The notes: generated by a model from the sequence alone, not told the origin. A DNA stretch of 49,833 bases from Saprospiraceae bacterium (GCA_029212405.1 JARGNR010000047.1:1-49833); one strand, 5' to 3'. Shown: positions 8,885-17,956, counted from the first letter of the stretch. Made by a program: numbers and translations.

Positions 8885-10195
8885 ATGGATACACAAGTAA
8901 GCACAAATTACAAAGTAAAAGATATAAATCTTGCCGCTTGGGGAAGAAAAGAAATCGAATTGGCAGAAGCAGAAATGCCAGGCCTAATGTCTCTTAGAGA
9001 AGAATTTGGAGATTCTCAACCATTAAAAGGAGCGAGAATTGCCGGATGTTTGCATATGACGATTCAAACAGCTGTTTTGATAGAAACTTTAGTTGCCTTG
9101 GGTGCAGATGTCACTTGGTCTTCATGTAACATTTTTTCTACGCAGGATCACGCAGCAGCCGCTATTGCTGAGGCAGGTGTTCCAGTATTTGCCTGGAAAG
9201 GAATGAATGAAGAAGAATTTGACTGGTGTATCGAACAAACGTTGCACGCCTTCGAAGATGGAAAGCCATTAAATATGATCTTGGACGATGGTGGAGATTT
9301 GACCAATATGGTATTGGATCGATTCCCTGAATTAGTCAAAGATATTAAAGGAATATCTGAAGAAACAACTACAGGAGTACACAGATTGTACGAAAGAGTA
9401 AAAAATGGTACACTTCCAATTCCTGCGATCAATATCAATGATTCTGTAACCAAGTCAAAATTTGACAATAAATACGGATGTAAAGAATCTTGTGTAGATG
9501 CGATTAGAAGAGCAACCGACATAATGATTGCTGGAAAAGTCGCTGTAGTAGCAGGGTACGGAGATGTTGGAAAAGGAAGTGCTGCTTCATTGAGAGGCGC
9601 AGGTGCCAGAGTGATTGTTACTGAAATCGATCCTATTTGTGCATTGCAAGCTGCTATGGACGGATTTGCTGTGAAAAGAATGACTACCGCTTTGAAAGAA
9701 GCAAACATCGTAGTTACTGCTACAGGAAATAAAGACATCATTACGCCAGAATATTTCCAAGCTATGAATGATAAAACAATCGTTTGTAATATTGGTCACT
9801 TCGATAATGAAATCGATATGGCATGGTTGAATGGAACACATGGAGATAGCAAAGTAGAGATTAAGCCACAAGTAGATAAATATACAATTGATGGAAAAGA
9901 CATCATCGTTTTAGCGGAAGGTAGATTGGTAAATTTGGGTTGTGCTACAGGTCACCCATCATTTGTAATGTCAAATAGCTTCACCAATCAGACGTTGGCT
10001 CAATTGGAATTGTGGGAAAGAGGAGACAAATACGAAAACGACGTATACATGTTGCCGAAACACTTGGATGAAAAAGTGGCAAAATTACACTTGGCTAAAA
10101 TTGGTGTAGAATTAGAGGAACTTTCAAAAGACCAAGCGGATTATATCGGTGTGGCTCAAGAAGGACCGTACAAACCTGAATACTACAGATATTAA
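8885..10195 (+). CDS. ahcY: Adenosylhomocysteinase (SAH hydrolase)
   Basis: 436 residues, the family's usual length. The NAD+-dependent enzyme splits S-adenosylhomocysteine to adenosine and homocysteine, clearing the by-product of methylation in the cytosol. Seen: the substrate region (LDDGGDLTN), the TTTGVHRLY segment, the Rossmann NAD-binding motif [10 protein letters not shown] at about residues 222-231, the C-terminal domain [14 protein letters not shown], and the canonical end KPEYYRY. Start ATG has AAAGGA immediately upstream and a TACCTTTG promoter 27 bases away. It is monocistronic, closed by its own terminator. No SAH riboswitch-like structure fits the very short leader. Confidence 0.98.
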   Translation: MDTQVSTNYKVKDINLAAWGRKEIELAEAEMPGLMSLREEFGDSQPLKGARIAGCLHMTIQTAVLIETLVALGADVTWSSCNIFSTQDHAAAAIAEAGVPVFAWKGMNEEEFDWCIEQTLHAFEDGKPLNMILDDGGDLTNMVLDRFPELVKDIKGISEETTTGVHRLYERVKNGTLPIPAININDSVTKSKFDNKYGCKESCVDAIRRATDIMIAGKVAVVAGYGDVGKGSAASLRGAGARVIVTEIDPICALQAAMDGFAVKRMTTALKEANIVVTATGNKDIITPEYFQAMNDKTIVCNIGHFDNEIDMAWLNGTHGDSKVEIKPQVDKYTIDGKDIIVLAEGRLVNLGCATGHPSFVMSNSFTNQTLAQLELWERGDKYENDVYMLPKHLDEKVAKLHLAKIGVELEELSKDQADYIGVAQEGPYKPEYYRY

Positions 10196-10242
10196 GAGCA
10201 AAATTGGTGATGCAAATCATCAATCAAATAGAATACAACTAG

Positions 10243-10276
10243 GTGGAGCGAGATTTTTCTCGCTCTACTTTTTTCT
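10243..10276 (+). terminator. ahcY terminator
   Basis: Ten-bp stem gtggagcgag / ctcgctctac (one G-U pair), 6-nt loop, followed by TTTTTT. Confidence 0.85.
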
Positions 10277-10294
10277 AAATAATGATTAACTATA

Positions 10295-10648
10295 ATGAAA
10301 AAAGCTGAATCTTATATTGTTTTACAAAATGAGTTGGACATCTACCGAAAAATGATGACTCAAGCAGGTAAAATAATTTTAGACAAGGACGTTTCGGAAT
10401 ACCCCATTATGGTCGCACATCAGCAAGAACTAGAGTTGGGAATGCCTATTTTCAGTAAAGAAGATAATAAAGGGTCTAAGTGGTCCATTCATGCCTCTAC
10501 GCTAGAAGAATTTGTATCCAGACAAATTATATTTCCTGAAAAAATTGAAGAATTTAAAGGCAACTATAAAGATCCAAAAACAAATATTTGTGTTTTTGTA
10601 TTGAGTGAATTGGGTGCCGAGTTTATATTTCTACCTATCAAAGAGTAA
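10295..10648 (+). CDS. Hypothetical protein, 117 aa
   Basis: A small soluble protein with no signal peptide or membrane segment, mixed alpha/beta composition and an acidic bias. It begins MKKAESYIVLQNEL and ends SELGAEFIFLPIKE. I do not recognise a family. The frame is clean and sits between two terminator-like structures, so it is probably expressed alone. No function is proposed. Confidence 0.7.
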   Translation: MKKAESYIVLQNELDIYRKMMTQAGKIILDKDVSEYPIMVAHQQELELGMPIFSKEDNKGSKWSIHASTLEEFVSRQIIFPEKIEEFKGNYKDPKTNICVFVLSELGAEFIFLPIKE

Positions 10649-10658
10649 TTGACTTATA

Positions 10659-10736
10659 CCCTATTAACCTGAGTTCAATTATTCTAGCGCATATAAGTCT
10701 TTGATAATCGAACTCAGATTAAAACAATTAATAGGG
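10659..10736. terminator. Nested inverted repeat between convergent genes
   Basis: Outer arms ccctattaa (10659-10667) / ttaataggg (10728-10736) and inner arms ctgagttc (10669-10676) / gaactcag (10710-10717) are perfect. The structure lies between convergent genes ending at 10648 and 10757, so a bidirectional terminator is the simplest reading. There is no strong T-run. Confidence 0.5.
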
Positions 10737-10756
10737 AGTAACTCTCGAAAATATAT

Positions 10757-12163
10757 TTACATTCTTTTTTCCAAGCAGAGACCTATTCCTACCCCTGTGT
10801 ATTTTTCTTCTAATATTGTAGAGGTAAGAGAGGAAGAAAGTTGCTTCCAATAATTTGCTTTTATTCCTATAGAAATAAGATCAGAGCAGTGATAATTAAT
10901 ACCTAGTCCTATATTTGCACTGTGCACAAACCTACTTCTAAACAACTCGCTTTCAGATATTTTCTTTTGGTTCAAAAGAACCAAATCTTCATTATATGAC
11001 CTGCCATAATAGCGATGAGAAATATTAAAATTATAGGCTAAATCAAGGTTAAAATCAACAAAACCAATTGATTTTCTGTAGTTCATAGCAATAGGTAGAT
11101 CTATATAAAATCTACGAATAGGAGTGCGATAGTGTGTAGTTTGGGTAGAAATACCTGTAAGAAATCCAGAAGCATACTCGCGAATACCATTTATGGTTAC
11201 ATAAGCCGAAGAATCCGATTGAATTTGGACAGGTTCAACATCGGTTATAGAAGCATTGTACCATTCTGATATTTGTCTTACTTTCAACCCTAATCCAACT
11301 CCTAATCCATTTCCCAATCGTGTCCTCAATAATGTTGAAATCTCAAATGAAGGTGAAGGTGAATTGCTCAAATCGTGTAGATTAGCCCATAACTGTGTAT
11401 CAGGTAAATCTGCAAGGATAGAATTTCTATGGGTGAGATAAGAAAGGTTGAAGACAAATTCATACCTAAAGGATTGAAGATTTTTCACCTGAACAAATTC
11501 TGATAGTTCCAATTCTTCGGAAGAAAAACTAAGAGATGAACGCATTGGTAACCTGTCTACTTGTGGAATAAGTAATTTGGTTTCGGACAGGTTAAATCCT
11601 TTCGCCTCAAATATCACCCTATCATTTTCTGACTCACCTTTTTTAACTTGGTCAAAGTTCTCACTTCTAGTTCCAATAAGGGAAGCTTTTAACATCGATG
11701 TATTTGGATCCTCTATTCTGTTTATTCCTAATTTTTGATTGGACTCTAGAGATGTATCAAGGTTGTAATTTTGGAGATTCAACTCCTCTGAAGTACTATT
11801 GAAAACATGAGTGGATGAGGAAGGAATATCAGTATTTTCGGGAACTGACATTTTATTGTTACTGTATTCCTTTTCCTCATCTTGGTCGAAATAAGAAATA
11901 ATAGGTTCGGGAATTGAATTTGCTAATATTTCATTTTCCTTATAGAGTGGTTTATCAGAAATAATATGATCTGAACTGGAGCTCTGATGCATCATTAGCA
12001 ACAAACCCAACAAAGCAATACCTCCAAAGAACCACCACCATATAGCTCTTCTTTTCTTTTTGGGTTTATCCAGATTTTGTTCGATAACATTCCACATGGA
12101 TTCTTCATCCAATACTTTGGATTCTATATCTCGGGATTTTTTATACAGTTCTTTGAATCTCAT
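10757..12163 (-). CDS. Membrane-anchored protein with anti-sigma-like N-terminus and barrel-like C-terminus
   Basis: About 468 residues from ATG 12163 (an in-frame GTG at 12208 would add 15). The short cytosolic N-terminus (ESMWNVIEQNLDKPKKKR) is followed by one membrane helix (AIWWWFFGGIALLGLLLMM), a ~150-residue Ser/Asn/Glu-rich linker, and a C-terminal half of alternating strands rich in Gly/Tyr (GLGVGLGLKV, FVDFNLDLAYNF, SANIGLGINYH, end GLCLEKRM) like an outer-membrane beta-barrel. It overlaps the 3' end of an ECF sigma gene by 23 bases. This layout matches Bacteroidota proteins annotated 'outer membrane beta-barrel' beside ECF sigma factors. A role as the sigma factor's membrane partner is inferred; a barrel attached to an inner-membrane helix is topologically odd. 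Confidence 0.7.
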   Translation of the reverse strand: MRFKELYKKSRDIESKVLDEESMWNVIEQNLDKPKKKRRAIWWWFFGGIALLGLLLMMHQSSSSDHIISDKPLYKENEILANSIPEPIISYFDQDEEKEYSNNKMSVPENTDIPSSSTHVFNSTSEELNLQNYNLDTSLESNQKLGINRIEDPNTSMLKASLIGTRSENFDQVKKGESENDRVIFEAKGFNLSETKLLIPQVDRLPMRSSLSFSSEELELSEFVQVKNLQSFRYEFVFNLSYLTHRNSILADLPDTQLWANLHDLSNSPSPSFEISTLLRTRLGNGLGVGLGLKVRQISEWYNASITDVEPVQIQSDSSAYVTINGIREYASGFLTGISTQTTHYRTPIRRFYIDLPIAMNYRKSIGFVDFNLDLAYNFNISHRYYGRSYNEDLVLLNQKKISESELFRSRFVHSANIGLGINYHCSDLISIGIKANYWKQLSSSLTSTILEEKYTGVGIGLCLEKRM

Positions 12164-12701
12164 TACCGCTAATTTTTCTCCATTCTCTAATAAATGATTT
12201 TTTGGCACGATGTAGCTTTACTCTTGATGATTGAGTGCTTATTTGAAGCATTTCTGAAATTTCCTGATGACTATACTCTTCATAGAAAAACAGATCAAGA
12301 ACAATTCTATCATCTTCATCCAGGGAATTAATAATTTGAGTTACTGATTCCAACTCCATAGAAGCAAATACTTGCTCATCAACAAAACTATCGCTTAGAT
12401 CTACATTCTTTTCCAAGGAGGAAAAAATGGTTCTATCTTTCTTTCTAAGAATTGCCAAAGATTCATTGACCGCAATCTTTGTTATCCAAGATTTAAAGCT
12501 TCCTTTTTCAGCATTGTATTGACCAATATTCTGGAATACCTTAATAAATGTAGTTTGCACTACGTCTTGTGATGATGCTGTATGAGTAACATACCTGTTA
12601 GCAATACTTGACACCAATTTCACAAATTCATAATAGAGCTGCTTTTGAGCTGCCCTATTATGTTGCCTTACCTTTTCTAGTATTTCTTTCTCTTCAATCA
12701 A
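12141..12701 (-). CDS. ECF-type RNA polymerase sigma factor
   Basis: About 186 residues. Region 2 (AQKQLYYEFV ... ASSQDVVQTTFIKVFQNIGQY ... FKSWITKIAVNESLA) and region 4 (LDEDDRIVLDLFFYEEYSHQ, EISEMLQISTQSSRVKLHRAKK) are both clear. There is no in-frame ATG at the N-terminus: the candidates are TTG at 12701, which overlaps the upstream stop as TTGA, or TTG at 12722. I prefer 12701 because alignable ECF sequence starts there. It is co-transcribed after a lipoprotein gene and before a membrane protein that may regulate it. Extracytoplasmic signalling is inferred. Confidence 0.9.
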   Translation of the reverse strand: MIEEKEILEKVRQHNRAAQKQLYYEFVKLVSSIANRYVTHTASSQDVVQTTFIKVFQNIGQYNAEKGSFKSWITKIAVNESLAILRKKDRTIFSSLEKNVDLSDSFVDEQVFASMELESVTQIINSLDEDDRIVLDLFFYEEYSHQEISEMLQISTQSSRVKLHRAKKSFIREWRKISGNEIQRTV

Positions 12702-14071
12702 AACTTCAAACTTAAAGTACAAGTCCCTTGCACCACATCCCCATTAATGTCTTGAAAATCTCCAAATACTTCTACTTCTGCTGTATTCGCAGTAAGTGAA
12801 GTAACATTTGCGTTCATTACGCTATTTACCGCCTTGAAATATACTCCCGATATCCAATTTCCTAATTCCAAACCTATAATATCATTACTTCCTTGCTGAA
12901 TATCAGGAATGGTAAATAGAGCAAAACTCAACGTAGATTGATCATCCGATATGACATCTCCATTTTCTAACCGCACATTGATTTGATCAAAATTGTAATC
13001 AATTCCATCTAGGTTCATAGTAACTGTTGAAAATCCAACTTCAGAAATAGTACATGCACGCAGCTCTAATAAGTTAGTACTATAACCAGATTCTGTGATT
13101 TCCATAAAGAGCGTATCCGAGTGCATATTATTCGCTAAATCCATACCAACGACTTCTATTGTGTATGGAAAAATCATACATTCATCATCACTAAAAGTAA
13201 AAGTGCCATCACTTTCTCCCTCGAAGACATAAACCTGGTTTCTATTTCCACTGTCTTTGATTGTGATTTGAATTTCAGAAACTATGGAAGCTGATCCATC
13301 ACATTGTTTTACTTGTCCAGAAATTTCTAATTCATTGTTTAATAGCGAAACCACATAATCATCAAATACAACATCATCTTGATATGGCCCCATCACCTCA
13401 GCCTTTGCCCCACTGGTTAATTCTATTTCCTCTTCCGTTAAATATTCAGCACAGTCACCGTTCTTGCCTAAGATATAGACATAGAGCAGTGCATCCTTAC
13501 CAACTATCAATTCATAGTACCCTAGATTATCTGACTTCGTATAATTGTAATAATTAATATTGTCGATCTCATATTCGGCTGCAATCAGTGCATCTCCAGG
13601 ATCCCCTAAAAAGTCCACAATATTTCCTGAAAGGGATATATGGTCATCCGAGTCGAGGTTATCAATGATGTCGTTAGCTAAATCATTTTCAGGGTTGGTC
13701 AATTGAACATTTAAGGTTGACAATGTTAATTCCTCTCCGGACCGCTTCCGGTATGCAATATTATACAGTTCGTTTTGAAAAACTAGGAAGATATCATCAC
13801 CCTCTTCAGTTTCAATTTCAATTGTACTAAAAGCTCCATTCTCATCGGTCTTAGTAGTACCTTTCAATTCTCCATCCTGATAGACTGACACCAGCGTGTT
13901 CTCTATGGGTTCAATTTCATTGGTAACAATTCCTTTTGCCACGGGATAGTCAATTTCAGTCGGTGGATCGACTATAATTACGGGATCGTCTACTATGATA
14001 GTTTCTTTATTACATGATCCTAATCCAAAGATTAATATTATTGATAGATAATATACTATGCTTGTTTTCAT
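12698..14071 (-). CDS. Lipoprotein with carboxypeptidase-regulatory-like domains
   Basis: 457 residues from ATG 14071, chosen because the preceding 23 codons give no signal, while MKTSIVYYLSIILIFGLGSC is a lipoprotein signal peptide with lipobox LGSC. The mature protein begins NKETIIVDDPVIIVDPPTE and contains a CarboxypepD_reg-like beta-sandwich (GIVTNEIEPIENTLVSVYQD ... TKTDENGAFSTIEI) and at least two further similar units. It is exported and anchored to a membrane, probably the outer one. It is the first gene of an apparent three-gene unit with the sigma factor, so it may provide the extracellular or periplasmic side of that signalling system; this is inference. Confidence 0.75.
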   Translation of the reverse strand: MKTSIVYYLSIILIFGLGSCNKETIIVDDPVIIVDPPTEIDYPVAKGIVTNEIEPIENTLVSVYQDGELKGTTKTDENGAFSTIEIETEEGDDIFLVFQNELYNIAYRKRSGEELTLSTLNVQLTNPENDLANDIIDNLDSDDHISLSGNIVDFLGDPGDALIAAEYEIDNINYYNYTKSDNLGYYELIVGKDALLYVYILGKNGDCAEYLTEEEIELTSGAKAEVMGPYQDDVVFDDYVVSLLNNELEISGQVKQCDGSASIVSEIQITIKDSGNRNQVYVFEGESDGTFTFSDDECMIFPYTIEVVGMDLANNMHSDTLFMEITESGYSTNLLELRACTISEVGFSTVTMNLDGIDYNFDQINVRLENGDVISDDQSTLSFALFTIPDIQQGSNDIIGLELGNWISGVYFKAVNSVMNANVTSLTANTAEVEVFGDFQDINGDVVQGTCTLSLKF

Positions 14072-14436
14072 TGTTTTTTTTTTGACAGCGATTGATTTCG
14101 CTAGATAAACTAATAAGTAAATCTGACAGTCATGATTCACTTATAGTATGTTGCTCCATTGTATCGCGTTACAAAAAACAAGATAAATTTTAAAAAAATT
14201 GTAACCTGCTTCCGATCTATCACCAATCTATCTATCCTCAAAAGATAATAATTTAACGAACAAATATATAAGTAGTTGATCGTCAAATTCTTGTTTCTGT
14301 TTTGACTTATATTGTTAAAATTCTTTCTAGAATAACATTGAAGGGGCCCTTGCTTGGCAATTGAAATCTATTTGTGCTTTCAACATGTAAAGAGAAAATT
14401 CACTTTTTTAAAATCATGAATTTATTAACTGATTTT
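14072..14436. other. Intergenic region upstream of the lipoprotein/sigma unit
   Basis: It lies upstream of the lipoprotein gene and downstream of rlmN, both on the minus strand. A minus-strand TATATTTG (plus-strand caaatata, 14261-14268) matches the -7 consensus but would leave a ~185-base leader and has no matching -33 element. A T-tract sits at 14074-14082. No RNA gene or terminator hairpin was seen. Confidence 0.4.
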
Positions 14437-15483
14437 TTACCCTTTGTTGGCTAACTGCCCACAAGCTGCATCGATATCTTTCCCCCGACTTCTACGCACA
14501 GTAACCATCACTCCACGATCTTTTAGATATTGGGCAAATCGGTCTATTTTATCTGCATCTGCTTTTACAAAGTCGGCTCCATCAATTGGATTGTATTCAA
14601 TAATATTGATCCGAACTGGAAACTGACTGGATAGCTTCAACAAATTTTTAGCATCCTCAATACTATCGTTAAAATTTTGAAAGGCAATGTATTCGTAACT
14701 GATTCGATTTCGGGTCACTTGATAATAATAATTGAGTGCTTCCATGATCACCTCCAAATTATTTTGTTCGTTGATCGGCATGATCTCGTTCCGCTTCTCA
14801 TCATCCGCTGCATGAAGTGACAAGGCCAAATTCACCTTACTTGCGTCATCCGCCATCTTCTTGATCATTTTGGCAATACCCGCAGTACTCACCGTAATTC
14901 TTCGAGGAGACATATGCAGCCCCTCAGGAGATGTGATGTAGTGGATGCTCTTCATCACATTTTTATACGCCAACAATGGCTCTCCCATGCCCATGTAGAC
15001 AATATTGGTCAATGGATGCCCATACATCTCTTCGCACACTTTATTGATCATCACCACCTGATCGTAAATTTCTCCGGCATCCAGATTTCGCAGTCGTTTC
15101 ATCTGACCTGTTGCACAAAATTTACAAGTAAGACTGCATCCAACTTGTGAAGAGACACATACGGTAAATCGATTATCCGCAACGACAGGAATCAAAACGG
15201 ATTCCATAAAATGACCATCGTGCAATTGAAATCTGGTTTTCACAGTACCATCTACTGACTTTTGAGTTACATCCTCTTTGATCGCATTGATCACAAACTG
15301 AGACTTCAATGACTCTCTCAAGTTTTTGCTCAAATTTGTCATCTCATCAAACGACTTCGCAGACTTCTGCCACAACCAACTGTACACTTGCTTTGCTCTA
15401 AAGGCAGATTCGCCCATCTCTACCAAATAGGTTTTGATTTCTTCTTTTGAAAGATTCCGTATATCTGTTTTAACGATTTCCAC
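14437..15483 (-). CDS. rlmN: 23S rRNA (A2503-C2)/tRNA (A37-C2) methyltransferase RlmN
   Basis: 348 residues from GTG 15483. A radical SAM enzyme that methylates C2 of A2503 in 23S rRNA and A37 of some tRNAs. The radical SAM cluster C116-x3-C120-x2-C123 (CSLTCKFC) and the Cys of the C-terminal ACGQLANKG (about C341), which forms the methyl-protein intermediate, are both present, as is YMGMGEPL. The longer ATG at 15528 lies upstream of a TACCTTTG promoter element, so it would not be in the transcript; the GTG four bases after that element is preferred, giving a leaderless mRNA. The length then fits the family. Confidence 0.95.
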   Translation of the reverse strand: MEIVKTDIRNLSKEEIKTYLVEMGESAFRAKQVYSWLWQKSAKSFDEMTNLSKNLRESLKSQFVINAIKEDVTQKSVDGTVKTRFQLHDGHFMESVLIPVVADNRFTVCVSSQVGCSLTCKFCATGQMKRLRNLDAGEIYDQVVMINKVCEEMYGHPLTNIVYMGMGEPLLAYKNVMKSIHYITSPEGLHMSPRRITVSTAGIAKMIKKMADDASKVNLALSLHAADDEKRNEIMPINEQNNLEVIMEALNYYYQVTRNRISYEYIAFQNFNDSIEDAKNLLKLSSQFPVRINIIEYNPIDGADFVKADADKIDRFAQYLKDRGVMVTVRRSRGKDIDAACGQLANKG

Positions 15484-15487
15484 AGTG

Positions 15488-15495
15488 CAAAGGTA
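15488..15495 (-). promoter_or_regulatory. rlmN promoter, TACCTTTG, four bases from GTG start
   Basis: The plus-strand caaaggta reads TACCTTTG on the minus strand. The spacing TTTG-CACT-GTG puts the expected transcription start at or next to the start codon, so the mRNA should be leaderless. At the -33 position there is TTA instead of TTG. Confidence 0.6.
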
Positions 15496-15729
15496 GGTTA
15501 ATTTTTTGGTGTAATAAACATATTTCACTCTAGGTCAGGCCTATATATTTTAATTGTTTATATAAAATAATCTAATACGTTTTTCTCACATTTTTAAGCG
15601 CATATACATTTACTATAAAAAATATAAGAATACATACTAAAAACTTACAAATAAATGAATTACATATTATAAATAATTGTAATTTTATCTGATTTTAAAT
15701 GATTTTATTTGAATTTTTAGACGCCTTAA

Positions 15730-15759
15730 TTGGTTATCTAATAGAAGAAACTACATTTT
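15730..15759 (+). promoter_or_regulatory. Candidate promoter of the SPOR gene, TTG-N19-TACATTTT
   Basis: TTG at 15730 is exactly 19 bases before TACATTTT (15752), matching the Bacteroidota -33/-7 layout except for a final T instead of G. The start codon follows 24 bases later. Confidence 0.4.
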
Positions 15760-15783
15760 TCAAAAATATTAAAAGGACTCAAA

Positions 15784-16392
15784 ATGGGACGATTTCTTAA
15801 AGTTGCAGTGTATATCGCTGTTTTATTTTTAGCCTATCTATGGATCGCTACGGTTGCCAAATCATGTAATAAAAGAGCAGTAGCAGAATCCAATGACAAT
15901 ACCGAAATGGTGGACGATGTTGCTGACGTGTATTCCGATGAATTCGAAGATGATCTCTTTGAAGATGAAGAAGGAAGCGATTATGACGAAACAGCTACCT
16001 CTGATGGAATGGGTGGTGGTACATTCGAAGACAACGATCTTGTAGATAATGAGACTATTGATTATACTGAAGTAGATGATATCATTGAAAATAATTCTCC
16101 TACTCCGAAAGTAACTCAACCAAAACAAACCACAACAACTACATCTACCAACGCATCGTATTCAGGAAAATTCATGCTATTGGCTGGATCTTACCTAATT
16201 GAAGACAATGCAAGAGTCATGGTGAAAAAGTTGAAGAAGTTGGGATATAAAAATGCTGAAATGGTCATTTTTGATATGTCTCAATATCATTCTGTGTGTG
16301 CAGGTAGGTATTCAAGCTTATCCTCTGCTCAACAAGAATCGAGTACCTTAAAAAGAAAAGGGATCGACAATTATGTTCACACCAAACAATAG
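15784..16392 (+). CDS. SPOR-domain membrane protein
   Basis: 202 residues: a membrane helix at about residues 6-24 (KVAVYIAVLFLAYLWIATVA), a very acidic Asp/Glu-rich linker (about 40-105), a Thr/Pro/Gln stretch, and a C-terminal SPOR domain (about 126-202; SGKFMLLAGSYLIEDNA ... YHSVCAGRYSSLSSAQ). SPOR domains bind glycan strands stripped of stem peptides, typically at division sites, so the protein likely spans the inner membrane with the SPOR domain in the periplasm. A role in division or wall remodelling is inferred from the family. Confidence 0.88.
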   Translation: MGRFLKVAVYIAVLFLAYLWIATVAKSCNKRAVAESNDNTEMVDDVADVYSDEFEDDLFEDEEGSDYDETATSDGMGGGTFEDNDLVDNETIDYTEVDDIIENNSPTPKVTQPKQTTTTTSTNASYSGKFMLLAGSYLIEDNARVMVKKLKKLGYKNAEMVIFDMSQYHSVCAGRYSSLSSAQQESSTLKRKGIDNYVHTKQ

Positions 16393-16399
16393 ATTTCGG

Positions 16400-16455
16400 T
16401 ATATCTTCTAAATTTTCAGTTATTTAGTAACTAAATACGATCTTTAGAAGATATA
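16400..16455 (+). terminator. 13-bp inverted repeat between the SPOR and SRAP genes
   Basis: The perfect arms tatatcttctaaa (16400-16412) and tttagaagatata (16443-16455) enclose a smaller stem agtta-tttag-taact. A short T-run (ttcaattttt) follows and the next ATG is at 16466. It could be a terminator or an operator for the SRAP gene; the distinction cannot be made here. Confidence 0.4.
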
Positions 16456-16465
16456 TTCAATTTTT

Positions 16466-17173
16466 ATGTGTGGCAGATCTTCACTGACAAAAACTGAAAA
16501 AGAAATAGAGGAACGCTTTAATGCGACCTTCTACTCTGATGAATTGGAGCGGTACAATCCGTTACCCAATTATAATGCAGCACCCAGTCACATGCTGCCT
16601 ATTATCACCAATCATGATCCTGATCGAATCCATCTTTATCGCTGGGGCCTTATCCCATTTTGGGCCAAAGATGAAAAAATTGGATATCGCATGATCAACG
16701 CTAGAGTGGAGACACTCTTAGACAAATCAGCTTTTAAGAATGCTGCAAAACATCGAAGATGTCTAGTTCCAATGGATGGGTTCTACGAATGGAAAAAAGA
16801 CGGAAAAACCAAAACACCTTATCGAATTATTCTTCCAGAAACACCGATTTTCACAGCAGCTGGGCTATGGGAGAGTTGGAAAAACAGTACAGGTGAAGAG
16901 ATATTTTCTTTTACAGTAATCACTCAAAAACCCAATACCTTAATGGCCAACATTCATGATCGAATGCCTGCCATTTTAAGTCCCGAACAAGAACGATTAT
17001 GGATCGATAATGATCTATCCGCTTCAGATGCTATCTCGTTGATCGAACCATATCCGAGTAATCTTATGCATGCGTATATGGTAAGTCCACGAGTTGGAAA
17101 CGTCAGAAATAATGATCCCTCTTTGATTGATCCTATCGATGCCCCACCTCCAGTACAAGGAGAATTATTCTGA
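16466..17173 (+). CDS. SOS response-associated (SRAP/YedK/HMCES-type) protein
   Basis: 235 residues starting MCGRSSL. SRAP proteins use the N-terminal Cys2, exposed by Met removal, to form a covalent crosslink with abasic sites in single-stranded DNA, shielding them. The expected active-site set is visible: Cys2, Asn78 (INARVET), Glu108 (DGFYEWKK) and His164 (NIHDRMPAIL), with spacing close to that of E. coli YedK. The RWGLIPFWAKD motif is also present. It stands between the SPOR gene and scpA. Confidence 0.95.
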   Translation: MCGRSSLTKTEKEIEERFNATFYSDELERYNPLPNYNAAPSHMLPIITNHDPDRIHLYRWGLIPFWAKDEKIGYRMINARVETLLDKSAFKNAAKHRRCLVPMDGFYEWKKDGKTKTPYRIILPETPIFTAAGLWESWKNSTGEEIFSFTVITQKPNTLMANIHDRMPAILSPEQERLWIDNDLSASDAISLIEPYPSNLMHAYMVSPRVGNVRNNDPSLIDPIDAPPPVQGELF

Positions 17174-17197
17174 CATCAATTTTTCAAAAAGTAGAGC

Positions 17198-17205
17198 TAT
17201 ATTTG
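17198..17205 (+). promoter_or_regulatory. scpA promoter, TATATTTG, four bases from GTG start
   Basis: TATATTTG matches TAnnTTTG and is followed by CACC and then the GTG start, the same geometry as at rlmN. A leaderless scpA transcript is expected. Confidence 0.6.
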
Positions 17206-17209
17206 CACC

Positions 17210-17956
17210 GTGCAGAGCTATACTATCAAACTTCAACAATTTGAGGGACCATTTGACCTTTTACTTTTCTTTATTGAGAGAGATGAGTTAGACATCAATG
17301 ATATTCCTATTTCAAAAATTACAGAAGACTTTTTAGCGTATATAAAGGAACTTGAAAAATTGAATATTGATGTAGCAAGTGAATTTATATTGGTGGCAGC
17401 CACCTTGATGCGCATTAAAGCCAAAATCCTTTTACCCCGGAAAGAAATAGACGAATTAGGAAATGAGATAGATCCAAGAGAAGAGTTGACTCAGCGGCTG
17501 TTAGAGTATAAGAAATACAAAGAGATTCTAGATGAAATGCGAGACATGGAACAAACTCGCAGCACAAAATTTAATCGGGGGAATGTCAGCAAAGAATTGA
17601 GAGTCATTGCTTCTAAAGCATTGGTAGATGTCGAGCTGGAATCATTGACATTGTACAAATTACTGACTACCTTCCAAAAACTCATGGAAAACTATGAAGC
17701 TAGGGGATCACAAACCATTCATAGGATAGTAAAATACAATTACACGATTGAAGAACAACAATCTTATATTTTCCAAAAGTTAAAAAAAGGGAAGCCTGTT
17801 GATTTCAAAAATCTATTCTTAAATCTGGAGAATAGAATTCATGCCATTGTCACCTTTCTTTCTTTATTGGAACTATTAAATGTGCAAAGAGTGAAGGTAA
17901 CACAAGGAGAAGGAATCAACAACTTCTGGATTACTGCTACCGATAAAGAAATATAA
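17210..17956 (+). CDS. scpA: Segregation and condensation protein A
   Basis: 248 residues. ScpA is the kleisin that bridges SMC heads in the bacterial condensin complex. The N-terminal SMC-contacting segment (IKLQQFEGPFDLLLFFIERDELDINDIPI) and the long helix (ASEFILVAATLMRIKAKILLP) are typical, and the C-terminal winged helix (about 180-240) is present. Start is GTG at 17210; the frame fits the family N-terminus exactly. scpB and smc are not in the window. The next gene starts 13 bases later. Confidence 0.95.
   Translation: MQSYTIKLQQFEGPFDLLLFFIERDELDINDIPISKITEDFLAYIKELEKLNIDVASEFILVAATLMRIKAKILLPRKEIDELGNEIDPREELTQRLLEYKKYKEILDEMRDMEQTRSTKFNRGNVSKELRVIASKALVDVELESLTLYKLLTTFQKLMENYEARGSQTIHRIVKYNYTIEEQQSYIFQKLKKGKPVDFKNLFLNLENRIHAIVTFLSLLELLNVQRVKVTQGEGINNFWITATDKEI

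Noticed and set aside
9148-9741. 197-codon minus-strand ORF
   Set aside because: Antisense shadow of ahcY, with composition typical of a reversed Ala/Gly-rich gene.
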